Part shown: positions 7,999-16,903 of the stretch, piece after piece
How the letters are laid out: each line of letters opens with the position of its first letter
Numbering within the stretch: the stretch's first letter is position 1
Assembly: GCF_014647515.1 (NCBI RefSeq)
Contig: NZ_BMPI01000086.1
Coordinates: 1 to 44,497, forward strand
Direction: 5' to 3'
Source: Dactylosporangium sucinum
GTDB lineage: Bacteria; Actinomycetota; Actinomycetes; Mycobacteriales; Micromonosporaceae
Length of the DNA: 44,497 nt
Position numbers and translations under genes: made by a program
Notes under the pieces: generated by a model
Told to the model about the DNA's origin: nothing
What the model saw: only the letters and a program-made list of their open reading frames with translations
Databases searched by the model: none

Positions 7999-8307
7999 AT
8001 GGTAGTGAATGTGAGCGATGTTCCCGAAGCCAAACGGTACGAGGCTCGGGTCGAAGGAGAGTCCGAGGTCGCGGGCGTCGCGCAGTACATCCGCACCACG
8101 GAACTCATCGCGTTCGTACACACCGAGGTCTCGCCGGAGTACGAGGGCAGGGGAGTTGGCGCGGCCCTTGCCCGCGCCGCCCTCGACGAGGCCCGCGCCG
8201 CGAGCCTGCTGGTCCTGCCCACCTGCCCGTTCTTCGCTAGGTGGATCGCCCGGCACCCCGAGTACCAGGAACTGGTGTACCAGTCCCACAGCAGAGTCAG
8301 CGACTGA
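7999..8307 (+). CDS. Small GNAT-family N-acetyltransferase
   Basis: A 102-residue single-domain protein of the short GCN5-related type (Acetyltransf_CG). The acetyl-CoA pyrophosphate loop is visible as EYEGRGVGAALARAALDEAR at about residues 52-71, followed by LLVLPTCPFFARWIARHPEY, which is characteristic of this short group. GGAGG sits four bases before ATG 7999, which decides the start over an in-frame GTG 21 bases upstream. It is followed closely by the ferredoxin-like gene, a pairing common in actinomycetes. The substrate is unknown. Confidence 0.88.
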   Translation: MVVNVSDVPEAKRYEARVEGESEVAGVAQYIRTTELIAFVHTEVSPEYEGRGVGAALARAALDEARAASLLVLPTCPFFARWIARHPEYQELVYQSHSRVSD

Positions 8308-8338
8308 ACAGCCGGGCATGGCAGCGACGGAGGTCAGT

Positions 8339-8761
8339 ATGAGCAGCGGAACCGCGAAGAAGGCGTACGAGGGCCAGTCGATCACCGTGACCTTTGAGGC
8401 CAGGCGTTGCCTGCACGCCGCCGAGTGCGTCCGCGGTTTGCCGGAGGTCTTCGACACGGGTCAGCGCCCGTGGATCCGGCCCGACGGTGCCGAGGCCGAG
8501 CGCCTGGCCGAAGTGGTGCGGCGCTGTCCCTCCGGAGCGTTGCAGTACGAACTCGTAGACGGCGGGGCGGAGGCCCCGGACCGGCCCACGCAGATCACGC
8601 GTGACTCCACCGGACAGTTGATTGTGCGCGGTGAGTTGAGAGTGAACACATCGCAAGGTGCGCGCGCCGAGACCAGGGCCGTCCTGTGTGGTTGCGGGCA
8701 GAGCCGCCTGCAGCCGTACTGCGATCACGCGGGGCCTTGCGGTCAGATACCGCAGGGCTGA
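8339..8761 (+). CDS. Mono-cluster ferredoxin-like protein with a CDGSH-type tail
   Basis: A 140-residue iron-sulfur protein starting at ATG 8339 behind GGAGG. Residues about 14-70 form a divergent ferredoxin domain (Fer4_19) with Cys24, Cys30 and Cys63 in RRCLHAAEC, GLPEVFD and RRCPSGALQY. Residues 100-133 form a CDGSH-type 2Fe-2S domain with Cys117, Cys119 and Cys128. The usual C-D-G-S-H ending is altered: the sequence is YCDHAG, so the His ligand follows Asp directly, as if two codons were lost, and the tail (GPCGQIPQG) is short and atypical. Cluster binding by this half is therefore doubtful. Probably cotranscribed with the GNAT gene. Confidence 0.85.
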   Translation: MSSGTAKKAYEGQSITVTFEARRCLHAAECVRGLPEVFDTGQRPWIRPDGAEAERLAEVVRRCPSGALQYELVDGGAEAPDRPTQITRDSTGQLIVRGELRVNTSQGARAETRAVLCGCGQSRLQPYCDHAGPCGQIPQG

Positions 8762-8789
8762 CCCGACACCCCGGCCTGTCGGTTCCCTT

Positions 8790-9251
8790 GATGAGCCAAA
8801 GGCGGTACGGGGCGGCCGGATCTGGACGATCCTGCGGCCGAGCTGGTTTATGCAGGTCTTCACCGATCCGCGCTTCTACCGCGACTCGATCGTCGACACC
8901 GGGCAGTTCTCCTTCCCCGGCGGGGGCGCGACGGTGGCCTGGATCGACGCCCGGGACATCGCGTCCGTGGCTGAGCGGGCCCTGCTCGACGCGGGGCACG
9001 CCGGCCAGGTGTACGAACTGTCCGGCCCGGAGTCACTGTCGATGCCGCGTACTGCGGAACTGCTCTCCGCCGCCGCCGGTCGGCCCGTGACGCACCGGGA
9101 GGTGACCATCGTCGAAGCGGTCGCCGGCATGACGGGTTTCGAACGAGATCTCTCCGCGCTGACCTTCGAACGCGTCCGGGCGGGCCGCTTCGCGGAGGTG
9201 ACCGGCGCTGTCGAGTCCGCCAAAAACAGAAGATCGAAGGGATACGGATGA
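8790..9251 (+). pseudogene. 5'-truncated NmrA-type NAD(P)-binding protein
   Basis: From about 8820 the frame reads WTILRPSWFMQVFTD, then FSFPGGGATVAWIDARDIA and GQVYELSGPESL. This is the substrate-binding half of NmrA-like reductases. The Rossmann GxxGxxG part that should precede it is missing, and the frame runs upstream into the ferredoxin gene. No start codon with ribosome site was found at the homology boundary. The stop TGA at 9249-9251 overlaps the ATG of the next gene. A translated fusion cannot be excluded, but a remnant is more likely. Confidence 0.6.
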
Positions 9252-10093
9252 TGGGCTACATCACCGTCGGAAACGAGAACAGCACCCCGATCGAGCTGTA
9301 CTACGAGGATCAGGGCACCGGTCAACCGGTCGTGCTGATCCACGGGTATCCGCTGAACGGTCACAGCTGGGAGAAGCAGACACGCGAGCTGCTGGACCAG
9401 GGCTACCGTGTGATCACGTACGATCGCCGAGGTTTCGGCCAGTCGTCGAAGGTCCACGGCGGCTATGACTATGACACGTTCGCCGCGGATCTGAACACGG
9501 TGCTGGAGACGCTCGACCTGCGCGATGTCGTGCTCGTGGGCTTCTCGATGGGCACCGGCGAGCTCGCCCGCTACGTGGCCCGCTACGGGCACGAGCGGGT
9601 CGCGAAGCTCGCGTTCCTCGCGTCGCTCGAACCGTTCCTCGTGCAGCGCGACGACAACCCTGAGGGCATTCCGCAGGAGGTCTTCGACGGGATCGCGGCC
9701 GCGGCAAAAGCCGACAGGTACGCATGGTTCACGCAGTTCTACCAGGACTTCTACAACCTGGACGAGAACCTCGGCACCCGCATCAGCCAGCAAGTGGTCA
9801 CCGGCAGCTGGAACGTCGCGATCGGCAGCGCCCCGGTCGCGGCGTATGCGGTGGTGCCGGCGTGGATCGAAGACTTCCGAGGTGATGTGGAGGCGGTGCG
9901 CGCCGCTGGGAAGCCGACGCTGATCCTGCACGGAACGAAGGACAACATCCTTCCGATCGACGCGACCGCGCGCCGGTTCCGTCAGGCCGTCCCCGACGCC
10001 GACTACGTCGAGATCGAGGGAGCACCCCACGGCCTGCTCTGGACCCACGCCGACGAGGTCAACACCGCACTGAAAGACTTCCTCGCCATCTGA
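9248..10093 (+). CDS. Alpha/beta hydrolase, non-heme chloroperoxidase type
   Basis: A 281-residue cytosolic alpha/beta hydrolase with all catalytic parts in place: HGYPLNGHSW oxyanion region (about 32-41), nucleophile Ser100 in VGFSMG, Asp232 in LHGTKDN and His261 in EGAPHG. The GFSMGTGE elbow and the YDRRGFGQSS segment match cofactor-free chloroperoxidases, which act as esterases and as perhydrolases making peracids that halogenate substrates. The ATG overlaps the stop of the NmrA fragment. A strong hairpin follows, so this gene ends its transcription unit. The natural substrate is not known. Confidence 0.93.
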   Translation: MMGYITVGNENSTPIELYYEDQGTGQPVVLIHGYPLNGHSWEKQTRELLDQGYRVITYDRRGFGQSSKVHGGYDYDTFAADLNTVLETLDLRDVVLVGFSMGTGELARYVARYGHERVAKLAFLASLEPFLVQRDDNPEGIPQEVFDGIAAAAKADRYAWFTQFYQDFYNLDENLGTRISQQVVTGSWNVAIGSAPVAAYAVVPAWIEDFRGDVEAVRAAGKPTLILHGTKDNILPIDATARRFRQAVPDADYVEIEGAPHGLLWTHADEVNTALKDFLAI

Positions 10094-10099
10094 CACGGC

Positions 10100-10139
10100 G
10101 TTCGGCGGAGGGCGGACAGGCGACCGCCCTCCGCCGAAC
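10100..10139 (+). terminator. Strong hairpin after the hydrolase gene
   Basis: A perfect 16-base stem, GTTCGGCGGAGGGCGG at 10100-10115 and its complement at 10124-10139, with an 8-base loop. There is no T-run, as is common for actinomycete terminators. It begins 6 bases after the stop codon. Confidence 0.85.
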
Positions 10140-10189
10140 CGGACAGACGCAGACATGCCGTCGAGCACCCGGGGAGTTGGCCGAGCGCG

Positions 10190-10639
10190 CGGGGACGACG
10201 GTGAACGCGATCCGCCATCGGCGAACCCCTGACCTGAGATGGTCAGCCGGGACAGTTCGGTACCGTCGGCGAAGCTGCGGAAGACGGCCGCCGCGCCGGG
10301 CCTCCCCGCGATCGGTTCGTACCGGACGGGCACGGTCCGGTCCGGCGTCACCGCCCATCTACTGCGGCGGTCGTCGAGGTGGACAACGGACAGCGGCCCA
10401 CCCGGGCGCCGTGCCCGCAATGCAGCCGAGCGCCGTAGCGGCGCCGCGGGAGCTTCGCTGTCGATCAGGTCGCCGGGGCCGACCAGGACCGCGTCGAGCG
10501 CTCCGTCGGCGAGGGCGATCAGTGACCGCCGCTCGTCGTCGGCGGTGCGAGCGCGGACGAGCGGCTGGCCGGCCGTGAACTGCTTTCCCATCCTGTGCCG
10601 CAATTCCCGCCGAGGCGTCCGCCTTGACAACTTGACCAT
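10190..10639 (-). other. Possible coding remnant, unrecognised
   Basis: A leftward frame from 10639 reads, among other parts, LIALADGALDAVLVGPGDLI and RWAVTPDRTVPVRYEPI. These look protein-like and faintly resemble an effector-binding domain of a LysR-type regulator. There is no credible start, no DNA-binding half and the frame runs on into sequence antisense to the hydrolase gene. I cannot name it and would not count it as a working gene. Confidence 0.25.
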
Positions 10640-10705
10640 GCCCCGACGGCACGGTTTTCACTCGTGAGCGCATCTTCCGATTTGAAGCCAAGAGGAGCAC
10701 TCCTG

Positions 10706-11647
10706 ATGGACGCGTTGCATTCCGGCGACCCGCGAGACACGACGAACCGCCCGAGTCGGCCGACGCCAACGTATTCGCGGCCGGTCGTCGATGACTCTCG
10801 GCCGTTCGGCGCACACCTGCGCATGAGTTGGTGGAAACCGCTTGTGGTCATTCTCGTACCACCGGTGGTGCTGCTGGTCCTGCAGATTCTGGGCTACCAG
10901 CTCGTCGGCGTCATAGAGGGCAGCGACGACCCGATGGCGCCGACCATGACCCCGTTGAAGTTCCTGGCCGTGAACCTCGCCACCATCGCGACGGGCGTGC
11001 TGGCGATCCTGATCCTGACATGGCTGGCTAAGGTGCCGTGGCGCAGGCTGATCAGCTCACCGCGGCCATTCGATCCCCACCGCCTGACGCACTACCTGCT
11101 CAGCGCGGCACTCCTGGTGGCCGCGGGGATCGGCGTGGTCGCACTCGTCGCCCCCGACTCCCCAGGGTGGATCGCCTTCGGCGTGTCCGGCACGACGATC
11201 ATCATGCTCGTGCTGACTCTCCTGACTACGCCGCTCCAGGCACTCGGCGAGGAGCTGATATTCCGAAGCGCCGCATTGCCCGCCGCCGCATCCTGGGTGC
11301 GCACGGTCCGTCCAGCCCTGGTCCTCGGCCTCATCGTCTCCAGCCTGACCTTCGCATTGCTCCACGGGTCCACCGACCCTTGGCTGTTCGGCTACTACGC
11401 CTTCATCAGCGCCTCCACCGGACTGATGGCGATCATGAGCCGCGGTATCGAGGCGCCGGTCGCGTTCCACGTCGCCAACAACGTCCTGTTCACAACCGTC
11501 AACACGCTGATGTCGGACGGCGAGCCGTTCTCCATTGACCGGTCCTCCGACACCGGTGATGCGGCCGTGTTGATCCTCGGGGCGGTGAACATCGCGATGC
11601 TCGTGCTCGTCTGGCTGCGCGAGCGAGGGATCCGGGCCACCCGCTGA
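10706..11647 (+). CDS. CPBP-family intramembrane metalloprotease
   Basis: A 313-residue integral membrane protein with about seven or eight hydrophobic segments. The three motifs of the Abi/CPBP (Rce1-like) family are present: EELIFR at 182-187, FALLH with His220, and HVANN with His255 and Asn259. These coordinate zinc and activate water for intramembrane proteolysis. Family members process prenylated or small peptides or protect against bacteriocins. AGAGGAG at 10691-10697 supports ATG 10706; an in-frame GTG at 10664 has no ribosome site. It is followed 96 bases later by a MerR regulator, which may control it. Confidence 0.9.
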   Translation: MDALHSGDPRDTTNRPSRPTPTYSRPVVDDSRPFGAHLRMSWWKPLVVILVPPVVLLVLQILGYQLVGVIEGSDDPMAPTMTPLKFLAVNLATIATGVLAILILTWLAKVPWRRLISSPRPFDPHRLTHYLLSAALLVAAGIGVVALVAPDSPGWIAFGVSGTTIIMLVLTLLTTPLQALGEELIFRSAALPAAASWVRTVRPALVLGLIVSSLTFALLHGSTDPWLFGYYAFISASTGLMAIMSRGIEAPVAFHVANNVLFTTVNTLMSDGEPFSIDRSSDTGDAAVLILGAVNIAMLVLVWLRERGIRATR

Positions 11648-11743
11648 TCTCGTCGCGGCGTCTGAGCCGCCCCGCTCGAGCCCGCGAGAGGGGTGAGCGG
11701 AGTGCCGCTCGGCGAAGGTGGCATGTAAAGAGGAGAGGAGACC

Positions 11744-12487
11744 ATGACCTGGAGCACTCGCGAGATCGCTGAGCTGTCGGGAACTACGGTGAAAACGGTG
11801 CGCTACTACCACGAGATCGGCCTGCTCGAAGAGCCCGACCGCAAACCCAATGGCTACAAGCAGTACACGATCCGCCACCTGACACGGCTCCTGCAGATCA
11901 AGCGACTGACCGGACTGGGCGTCCCGCTCACGCAGGTCGCCACGATGGGAACGGACCTTGACGGTCAAGCGTCAGTCTTTCGGATCATCGACGCCGAGCT
12001 CGAAGCGACGGTAGAGCGGCTTCAGGACATCCGACGAGAACTGGCGGTCTTGTCCCAGCCCGGGGCGACATCCGACGTCCCGCCCGGTTTCAACAGTGTC
12101 GCGGAGCACCTGCGCGACAATGACCGAGCGCTCCTCATGATCTATGCTCAACTGTTCTCAGACGAGTCGATGGAAGCGGTGCATCAGATTCTTGAGGCGC
12201 GCCCCAACGACGCACTAGACGAGGAGTTCCGCGACCTTCCCGAAGACGCCGACGAGGCCACGCGACAGGCACTTGCCGAACAGATCGCTCCATTCATGGA
12301 CGCCGCGACGGCCGCCAACCCCGTCACGCTGGTGCCCAAAGCACGCACACCGCGGCAGACCGGAGCGGCACGAAGCGTCGCCGGCCATGCCCTCGAAGCG
12401 CTCTACAGCCGTGCTCAACTCGACGTGCTGCGCCGGGCGCATCGGATCAGCACAGCTGGTGCCAACACAGGCTCCGCACTCGACTGA
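11744..12487 (+). CDS. MerR-family transcriptional regulator
   Basis: A 247-residue protein with an N-terminal MerR winged helix (residues 3-70: STREIAELSGTTVKTVRYYH, then YKQYTIRHLTRLLQIKRL). A helical dimerisation segment follows (about 80-110), then a longer C-terminal domain rich in Asp and Glu of unknown ligand specificity. No cysteine pair typical of metal-sensing MerR proteins is seen, so it probably senses an organic compound or stress signal. AGAGGAGAGGAG precedes ATG 11744. It is the last gene before a 216-base gap and a new operon. Confidence 0.92.
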   Translation: MTWSTREIAELSGTTVKTVRYYHEIGLLEEPDRKPNGYKQYTIRHLTRLLQIKRLTGLGVPLTQVATMGTDLDGQASVFRIIDAELEATVERLQDIRRELAVLSQPGATSDVPPGFNSVAEHLRDNDRALLMIYAQLFSDESMEAVHQILEARPNDALDEEFRDLPEDADEATRQALAEQIAPFMDAATAANPVTLVPKARTPRQTGAARSVAGHALEALYSRAQLDVLRRAHRISTAGANTGSALD

Positions 12488-12703
12488 GACCCCGGGTTCG
12501 CCGCGGCGACCCCGAGCTCTGCAGCTGAGTGCAACGAGGCATTGATCCGTTGACGGGCGCGGTTGGGCCTCGATCTATCGCACGTCGCGCAAGAGGGGCG
12601 AGCGGATGGCGCTGGCCTTGTAACACGTCTGGCCCGACTTGGTTCTATTGCGCGCTTGTAAAGTTGGAAGAAGACTCCGTTACGGGCGTTCAGGTCTGGA
12701 ACT

Positions 12704-13852
12704 TTGCGCCATAACGTGCTCCCCGTGAACGCGATACCTCCGGGGACCGGAGTCACTCCGCGAGGCGCAGCGGCGCCCGCCGTGGGCGAGGCTGTCCAGC
12801 ACGTGGCGATGGTGATGAACCATGCGTGGCTTGCGCTGCTGCTCTCACTCGGCGAGCGGCTTGGACTGCACGAGGTGCTGGCCGCAGCTGATCGGCCGCT
12901 GACTGCCGCCGAACTCGCGGCCCGCGCCGGTGCCGACGAGCGCTACGTGCGTGAGTGGGCCTGGGGAATGGCCGCGGGCGCGCTCGTCGTCGGCACGGTG
13001 GATGAGGCGGGCATCGAGTGGTTCCGTCTCGTGGAGGGCTACGAGCAGGCCCTCACCGCACGCGGTGGGGCGCAGCACTGGTCACGGATCACGATGCAGG
13101 TGACCGCGTTGGCCGCACTCGAAGACGATATCGTCGCCGCCTTTCGTACGGGTGGCGGGGTGTCCGCCGCGCGCTACGAGGGCCGCATCGTCAAGGTTCT
13201 CGAGGCCGAGAGCGGGCCGATCTTCGCTCAGGTGCTGCTGGAGGAGGTCGTCCCGCTTCTCGGCGTCACCGACCTGCTCCGCACCGGGGCACGGGTTCTC
13301 GATCTGGGCTGCGGGACCGGCCAGGCGGTGGCGATCCTCGGAGCGCAGTTCCAGAACTCACGGTTCCTGGGGGTCGACCAGTCGCCCGACTCGGTCGCCG
13401 CGGCGCGCCGCCGGACCGCGCAACTCGACAATGTCTCGTTCGCCGTGCTCGACATCGAGGACGCCCTTCCGCAGGGCCCCTTCGACCTCGTCATGGCGGC
13501 CAACGTCGTGCACGACCTTTCGGATCCGGTTGGGTTGCTCACCCGGCTGCACGCGATAACCGCCCCCGGCGGGGTGGTCTACCTCCACGAGCTCGGGTTC
13601 GGAGACGCGATGCCCGACAACGTGGCCGATCCGCACTCCCTTGGTGTGCTCGCCTTCGGCATCTACCACTGCCTGCCGCTCGCCCGCCGGCGCCCTGGGA
13701 TCGCGCCCGGCGGCATGTGGGGCCGCTCCGCCTACGAGGCGGCGCTGCGCTCCGCCGGGTTCGTCGACGTCGTCACCACGCGCGCGCCGTCCGATCCCAA
13801 CAACGACACGATCATCGCCCGCCGCCCAGCCGTGACCGGGCGATCCGAATGA
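12704..13852 (+). CDS. Rv2258c-type SAM-dependent methyltransferase with winged-helix N domain
   Basis: Up to 382 residues. The N-terminal part (about 30-120) is a winged-helix dimerisation domain (LGLHEVLAAADRPLTAAELA, ERYVREW). The C-terminal part is a class I methyltransferase with motif I VLDLGCGTGQ at 198-207, an acidic second strand (FLGVDQS) and FDLVMAANVVHDL. This architecture is that of mycobacterial Rv2258c. The start is uncertain: TTG 12704 gives the longest frame, GTG 12725 is also possible, and neither has a clear ribosome site. The stop overlaps the next start (ATGA), making it the first gene of the SIS/ABC/PfkB operon. Its methyl acceptor is unknown; a modifying role on the imported compound is inference. 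Confidence 0.85.
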   Translation: MRHNVLPVNAIPPGTGVTPRGAAAPAVGEAVQHVAMVMNHAWLALLLSLGERLGLHEVLAAADRPLTAAELAARAGADERYVREWAWGMAAGALVVGTVDEAGIEWFRLVEGYEQALTARGGAQHWSRITMQVTALAALEDDIVAAFRTGGGVSAARYEGRIVKVLEAESGPIFAQVLLEEVVPLLGVTDLLRTGARVLDLGCGTGQAVAILGAQFQNSRFLGVDQSPDSVAAARRRTAQLDNVSFAVLDIEDALPQGPFDLVMAANVVHDLSDPVGLLTRLHAITAPGGVVYLHELGFGDAMPDNVADPHSLGVLAFGIYHCLPLARRRPGIAPGGMWGRSAYEAALRSAGFVDVVTTRAPSDPNNDTIIARRPAVTGRSE

Positions 13853-14982
13853 AGAGGACCATGAACGCAGATCGGAAGTCCACACCCGCACCGCCCCCCT
13901 CGCCGGAGGCTCCCGGATTCGACCGCTACGTCGTCGTCGACTTCGACGACGAGTTGCGAGACATCCCCGCCACCTACGCCGCGGCCGCCGCCGTCGACGT
14001 CGCGCCATTGGCAGCCTGGCTGCGTGAGCACGCGCAGTCCCCGCTGGCGTTCGTGGGCGCGGGAGGCTCGCTGGCGGTGGCCCAACTGGGTGCGAGCCTG
14101 CACCAGCGAGCCACCGGACGGATGGCGGCGGCGCGCGAGCCGATGGACCTGTACCTGGGTGATCTCGGCCCCGACACCGCAATCGTGCTGGTGACGGCGG
14201 GTGGCGCGCACAGCGACTCGCTCGCCGCCTGCAAGCTGTTCGCGGCCGAGCCGCGGGACGCGGCGGTGTTCTGCGGCAGCACCGGATCGGCGGGTGAGGC
14301 ACTGCTCGCCGGCTCCGCGGTGCCGGTCTTCGCCTACGACCTGCTCCCACAGGTACACAGTTGGGTCGCGGTGAATGTCCTCGTCGGCCAGGCTCTGGTG
14401 CTCGCCAGGGCCTACGCCGAGGCGTTCCCGGAGCGCCTGGGCGTCGTCCCGGCCACGCTGGACGAGCTGAACCCGGGCTGGACGCAGGTCGATGCGTCGG
14501 TAGGCGGGCTGGTCGAACGCCTCGCTGAGGTGCTGGCCCGTCCGATGCTTGCCTTCCTCCACGGGCCGGACACCCGCACCGCCGCAGTGGACCTGGACTC
14601 GAAGTTCGCCGAGTCCGGCCTCGGCGAGCTGGTGCTGTCGGAGTACCGCAACTTCGCCCACGGCCGCTACCAGACGCTGCTGCCACGCCAGGGTGAGATC
14701 GCAATTCTGGCCATGTACACGCCGCGCGAAGCCGACATCGCGGCCGCGACCATGGCCAGTATCCCCGAGCATCTGCCGGCCGCCGGGCTGGCAGTACCGG
14801 GCGACGGCGCCGCGGCACAACAGATCGGTTGCCTGGTCCAGCTGATGTACGTCCTGGGCGCGCTCGCCCGGGTCCGCGGCATCGAGGTCGGCTGGGGCAG
14901 CCGCAACACCTTCGGTGACCTGCTTTACGACCTTGACCTGAGCGCCCTGCTCGGGCTGCCCAGCCCCCGAACCGTTTCCTGA
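13849..14982 (+). CDS. SIS-domain sugar-phosphate-binding protein
   Basis: A 377-residue protein with two tandem sugar isomerase (SIS) folds. The first has LAFVGAGGSLAVAQLGASLH and VTAGGAHSDSLAACKL, the phosphosugar-binding Ser-rich loops; the second has FLHGPDTRTAAVDLDSKFAE. Layout and length resemble the isomerase half of glucosamine-6-phosphate synthase and related ketose-aldose isomerases. ATG 13849 overlaps the methyltransferase stop; ATG 13861 is an alternative. It probably rearranges or binds a sugar phosphate produced by the kinases and phosphorylase of the same operon. Exact reaction unknown. Confidence 0.75.
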   Translation: MKRTMNADRKSTPAPPPSPEAPGFDRYVVVDFDDELRDIPATYAAAAAVDVAPLAAWLREHAQSPLAFVGAGGSLAVAQLGASLHQRATGRMAAAREPMDLYLGDLGPDTAIVLVTAGGAHSDSLAACKLFAAEPRDAAVFCGSTGSAGEALLAGSAVPVFAYDLLPQVHSWVAVNVLVGQALVLARAYAEAFPERLGVVPATLDELNPGWTQVDASVGGLVERLAEVLARPMLAFLHGPDTRTAAVDLDSKFAESGLGELVLSEYRNFAHGRYQTLLPRQGEIAILAMYTPREADIAAATMASIPEHLPAAGLAVPGDGAAAQQIGCLVQLMYVLGALARVRGIEVGWGSRNTFGDLLYDLDLSALLGLPSPRTVS

Positions 14983-14994
14983 AAGGACGACACC

Positions 14995-16065
14995 ATGATG
15001 TTTCCGCGCACCAGACTGCTCGTTACGGCCGGCGCGGTCGCCGCGCTGCTGGCCCTGACCGGCTGCTCCGGCGGCTCCTCGGACACCGACTCCTCGGCCG
15101 ATAGTGGTTCCGGCAGCGTCGGTCTGCAGCTCAACTGGATCCAGAACAGCACCTGGGCGGGCAGCTACCTGGCCGACGAGAAAGGCTACTACGGCAAGGC
15201 CGGGCTCAAGGTCGACATCATGACCGGTGGCCCCAACGTCGACTTCATGGCGGCGTTGAGTTCGGGAAAGGCGCTCGTCGCCTTCGCCGGCCTGACTGAG
15301 CCGGCCACGCTCAATCAGCAGGGCGGCGACTACCGGGTCGTCGCCACGATGTACCAGAAGAACCCGCTCTCGGTGATCTCCAAGTCCGGCAGTGGTATCA
15401 CCACGCCAAAGGCCCTGGAGGGCAAGCGGATGGGCGTCTCGACGACCGCGATGTCGGTGTGGAACCAGTTCGCGGCCGTCTCCGGCATCGACACCAAGAA
15501 GGTGAAGATCGTGCCCATCACGACGGGCCCCGAGGCGCTCGTCGCCGGCGATGTCGATGCCTATCTCGGCTTCAGCACCGAGGCGCCCGGCCAGCTCGCG
15601 GCCCTCGGCGTGTCGGTCGACCTGTTCCTGTTGCAGGACTTCGGGTTCGGCTACTACGTCGACGTCTACACCGTGCGCCAGGCCGCCCTGAACGACCCGA
15701 AGAAGCGCGACGAGATCAAGCGGCTGCTCAAGGCCGACCTGCAGGGCCAGCTCGACATGATTGCCGACCCGGATGCGGCGGCGCAGCTCACGGTGAACCG
15801 CTACGGCAAGACGCTGGGCCTGGAGCTCAGCAGCGAAAAGTCGATCACTACGGCGGCGTCGAAGTTGTTCTACTCGCCGACGACCGAGGCGAAGGGCATC
15901 GGCTACATGGCCGGCGACGAGCTGACGCTGTCGATGAAGACGCTCAACACGATCCTCGGCACCTCGCTGCCGCTCGACGGCTCCGGGTACGTCGACATGT
16001 CCCTCCTCAACGAGATCAAGGCCGAGGATCCGAGCTTCGGCACCCTTCCGCCCGCCAAGGGGTGA
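14995..16065 (+). CDS. ABC transporter substrate-binding lipoprotein, NMT1/THI5 type
   Basis: A 356-residue lipoprotein: signal peptide with lipobox LTGC (Cys24), a Ser/Asp-rich linker, then a periplasmic-binding fold. The start of the mature domain, LQLNWIQNSTWAGSYLADEK, and GGPNVDFMAALSSGKA match the NMT1/THI5 family, whose members bind thiamine pyrimidine precursors (ThiY), riboflavin (RibY) or sulfonates. The Leu-Asn-Trp opening favours a flavin- or pyrimidine-like aromatic ligand over sulfonates, which is inference. AAAGGA precedes ATG 14995. ATPase and two permeases follow, giving a complete importer. Confidence 0.9.
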   Translation: MMFPRTRLLVTAGAVAALLALTGCSGGSSDTDSSADSGSGSVGLQLNWIQNSTWAGSYLADEKGYYGKAGLKVDIMTGGPNVDFMAALSSGKALVAFAGLTEPATLNQQGGDYRVVATMYQKNPLSVISKSGSGITTPKALEGKRMGVSTTAMSVWNQFAAVSGIDTKKVKIVPITTGPEALVAGDVDAYLGFSTEAPGQLAALGVSVDLFLLQDFGFGYYVDVYTVRQAALNDPKKRDEIKRLLKADLQGQLDMIADPDAAAQLTVNRYGKTLGLELSSEKSITTAASKLFYSPTTEAKGIGYMAGDELTLSMKTLNTILGTSLPLDGSGYVDMSLLNEIKAEDPSFGTLPPAKG

Positions 16066-16069
16066 CGCG

Positions 16070-16903
16070 ATGGTGCAGCACGGGATTCCCGGCGTGCAGG
16101 AGCTTGCCACGGCGGCGGAGGGCCGGCGCCGCACCGTCGACATCGCGGTGACGGACGTGAGCCGGACGTTCCAAACGTCCGGCGGGACGGTCGAGGCGCT
16201 GCGCAACGTGAGCCTGACCGTGCCGGCCGGCGGGTTCGTGTCGGTGGTCGGGCCCAGCGGCTGTGGCAAGTCCACGTTGCTGCGTATCCTCGCCGGCCTC
16301 GAGCAGCCGACGGCCGGATCGGTCGCACTGGGCGGCCGGTCGCCGGCGGAGCGGGTGCGGGCGCACGAGGTGGGCATGGCGTTCCAGGACGCGGCGCTGC
16401 TGCCGTGGCGGACCGTCACGCGCAATGTCGCCTTCGCAAGGGAGATGGCGGGGCTGGCCCGCGACGACGCGCTCGTGGCGCGGCTGCTCGTGCTGGTCGG
16501 TCTGAGCGGCTTCGAGCGGGCTCGCCCCGCCCAGCTCTCCGGCGGCATGCGCCAGCGGGTGGCGATCGCGAGGGCGCTGGTCACCCGGCCGCGGCTGCTG
16601 CTGCTCGACGAGCCGTTCGGCGCCCTCGACGAGTTGCTGCGCGAGAACCTGAACATGGAGCTGCAGCGGATCTGGATGGCTGAGGAGGTCACCACGGTGA
16701 TGGTGACCCATTCGGTCAGCGAGGCCGTGCTGCTCAGCGACACCGTTGTGGTGATGGGCAGCCGGCCCGGCCACGTTGCGGCGGTCGTGGACGTACCGTT
16801 TCCCCGGCCGCGGAAGCCCGAGCTGCTGCACGCCGACGACTTCTTCCACGTCTGCACCAGGGTCAAGGCGGTCCTGCGCGGGGAGGGGGAAGGCGGTGGG
16901 TAG
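16070..16903 (+). CDS. ABC transporter ATP-binding protein (TauB/SsuB/ThiZ type)
   Basis: A 277-residue cytoplasmic ATPase with Walker A GPSGCGKST (61-69), Q-loop Gln105, signature LSGGM (155-159) and Walker B LLLLDE (175-180), followed by a switch His in VTHSVSEA. The sequence falls in the nitrate/sulfonate/taurine/pyrimidine importer group, agreeing with the NMT1-type binding protein just upstream. It starts 4 bases after the lipoprotein stop, and its end overlaps the first permease by 8 bases. It powers import through the two permeases that follow. Confidence 0.93.
   Translation: MVQHGIPGVQELATAAEGRRRTVDIAVTDVSRTFQTSGGTVEALRNVSLTVPAGGFVSVVGPSGCGKSTLLRILAGLEQPTAGSVALGGRSPAERVRAHEVGMAFQDAALLPWRTVTRNVAFAREMAGLARDDALVARLLVLVGLSGFERARPAQLSGGMRQRVAIARALVTRPRLLLLDEPFGALDELLRENLNMELQRIWMAEEVTTVMVTHSVSEAVLLSDTVVVMGSRPGHVAAVVDVPFPRPRKPELLHADDFFHVCTRVKAVLRGEGEGGG

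Noticed and set aside
8876..10639. Long leftward open frame opposite the alpha/beta hydrolase
   Set aside because: Most of it is antisense to a hydrolase with a complete catalytic triad. Only the first part beyond 10190 is even protein-like, and it is listed separately at low confidence.
12488..12703. Riboswitch (TPP or FMN type) ahead of the NMT1 importer operon
   Set aside because: No conserved THI-box or RFN-box elements were found by eye. Only a weak TTGACG near 12550 suggests a promoter.
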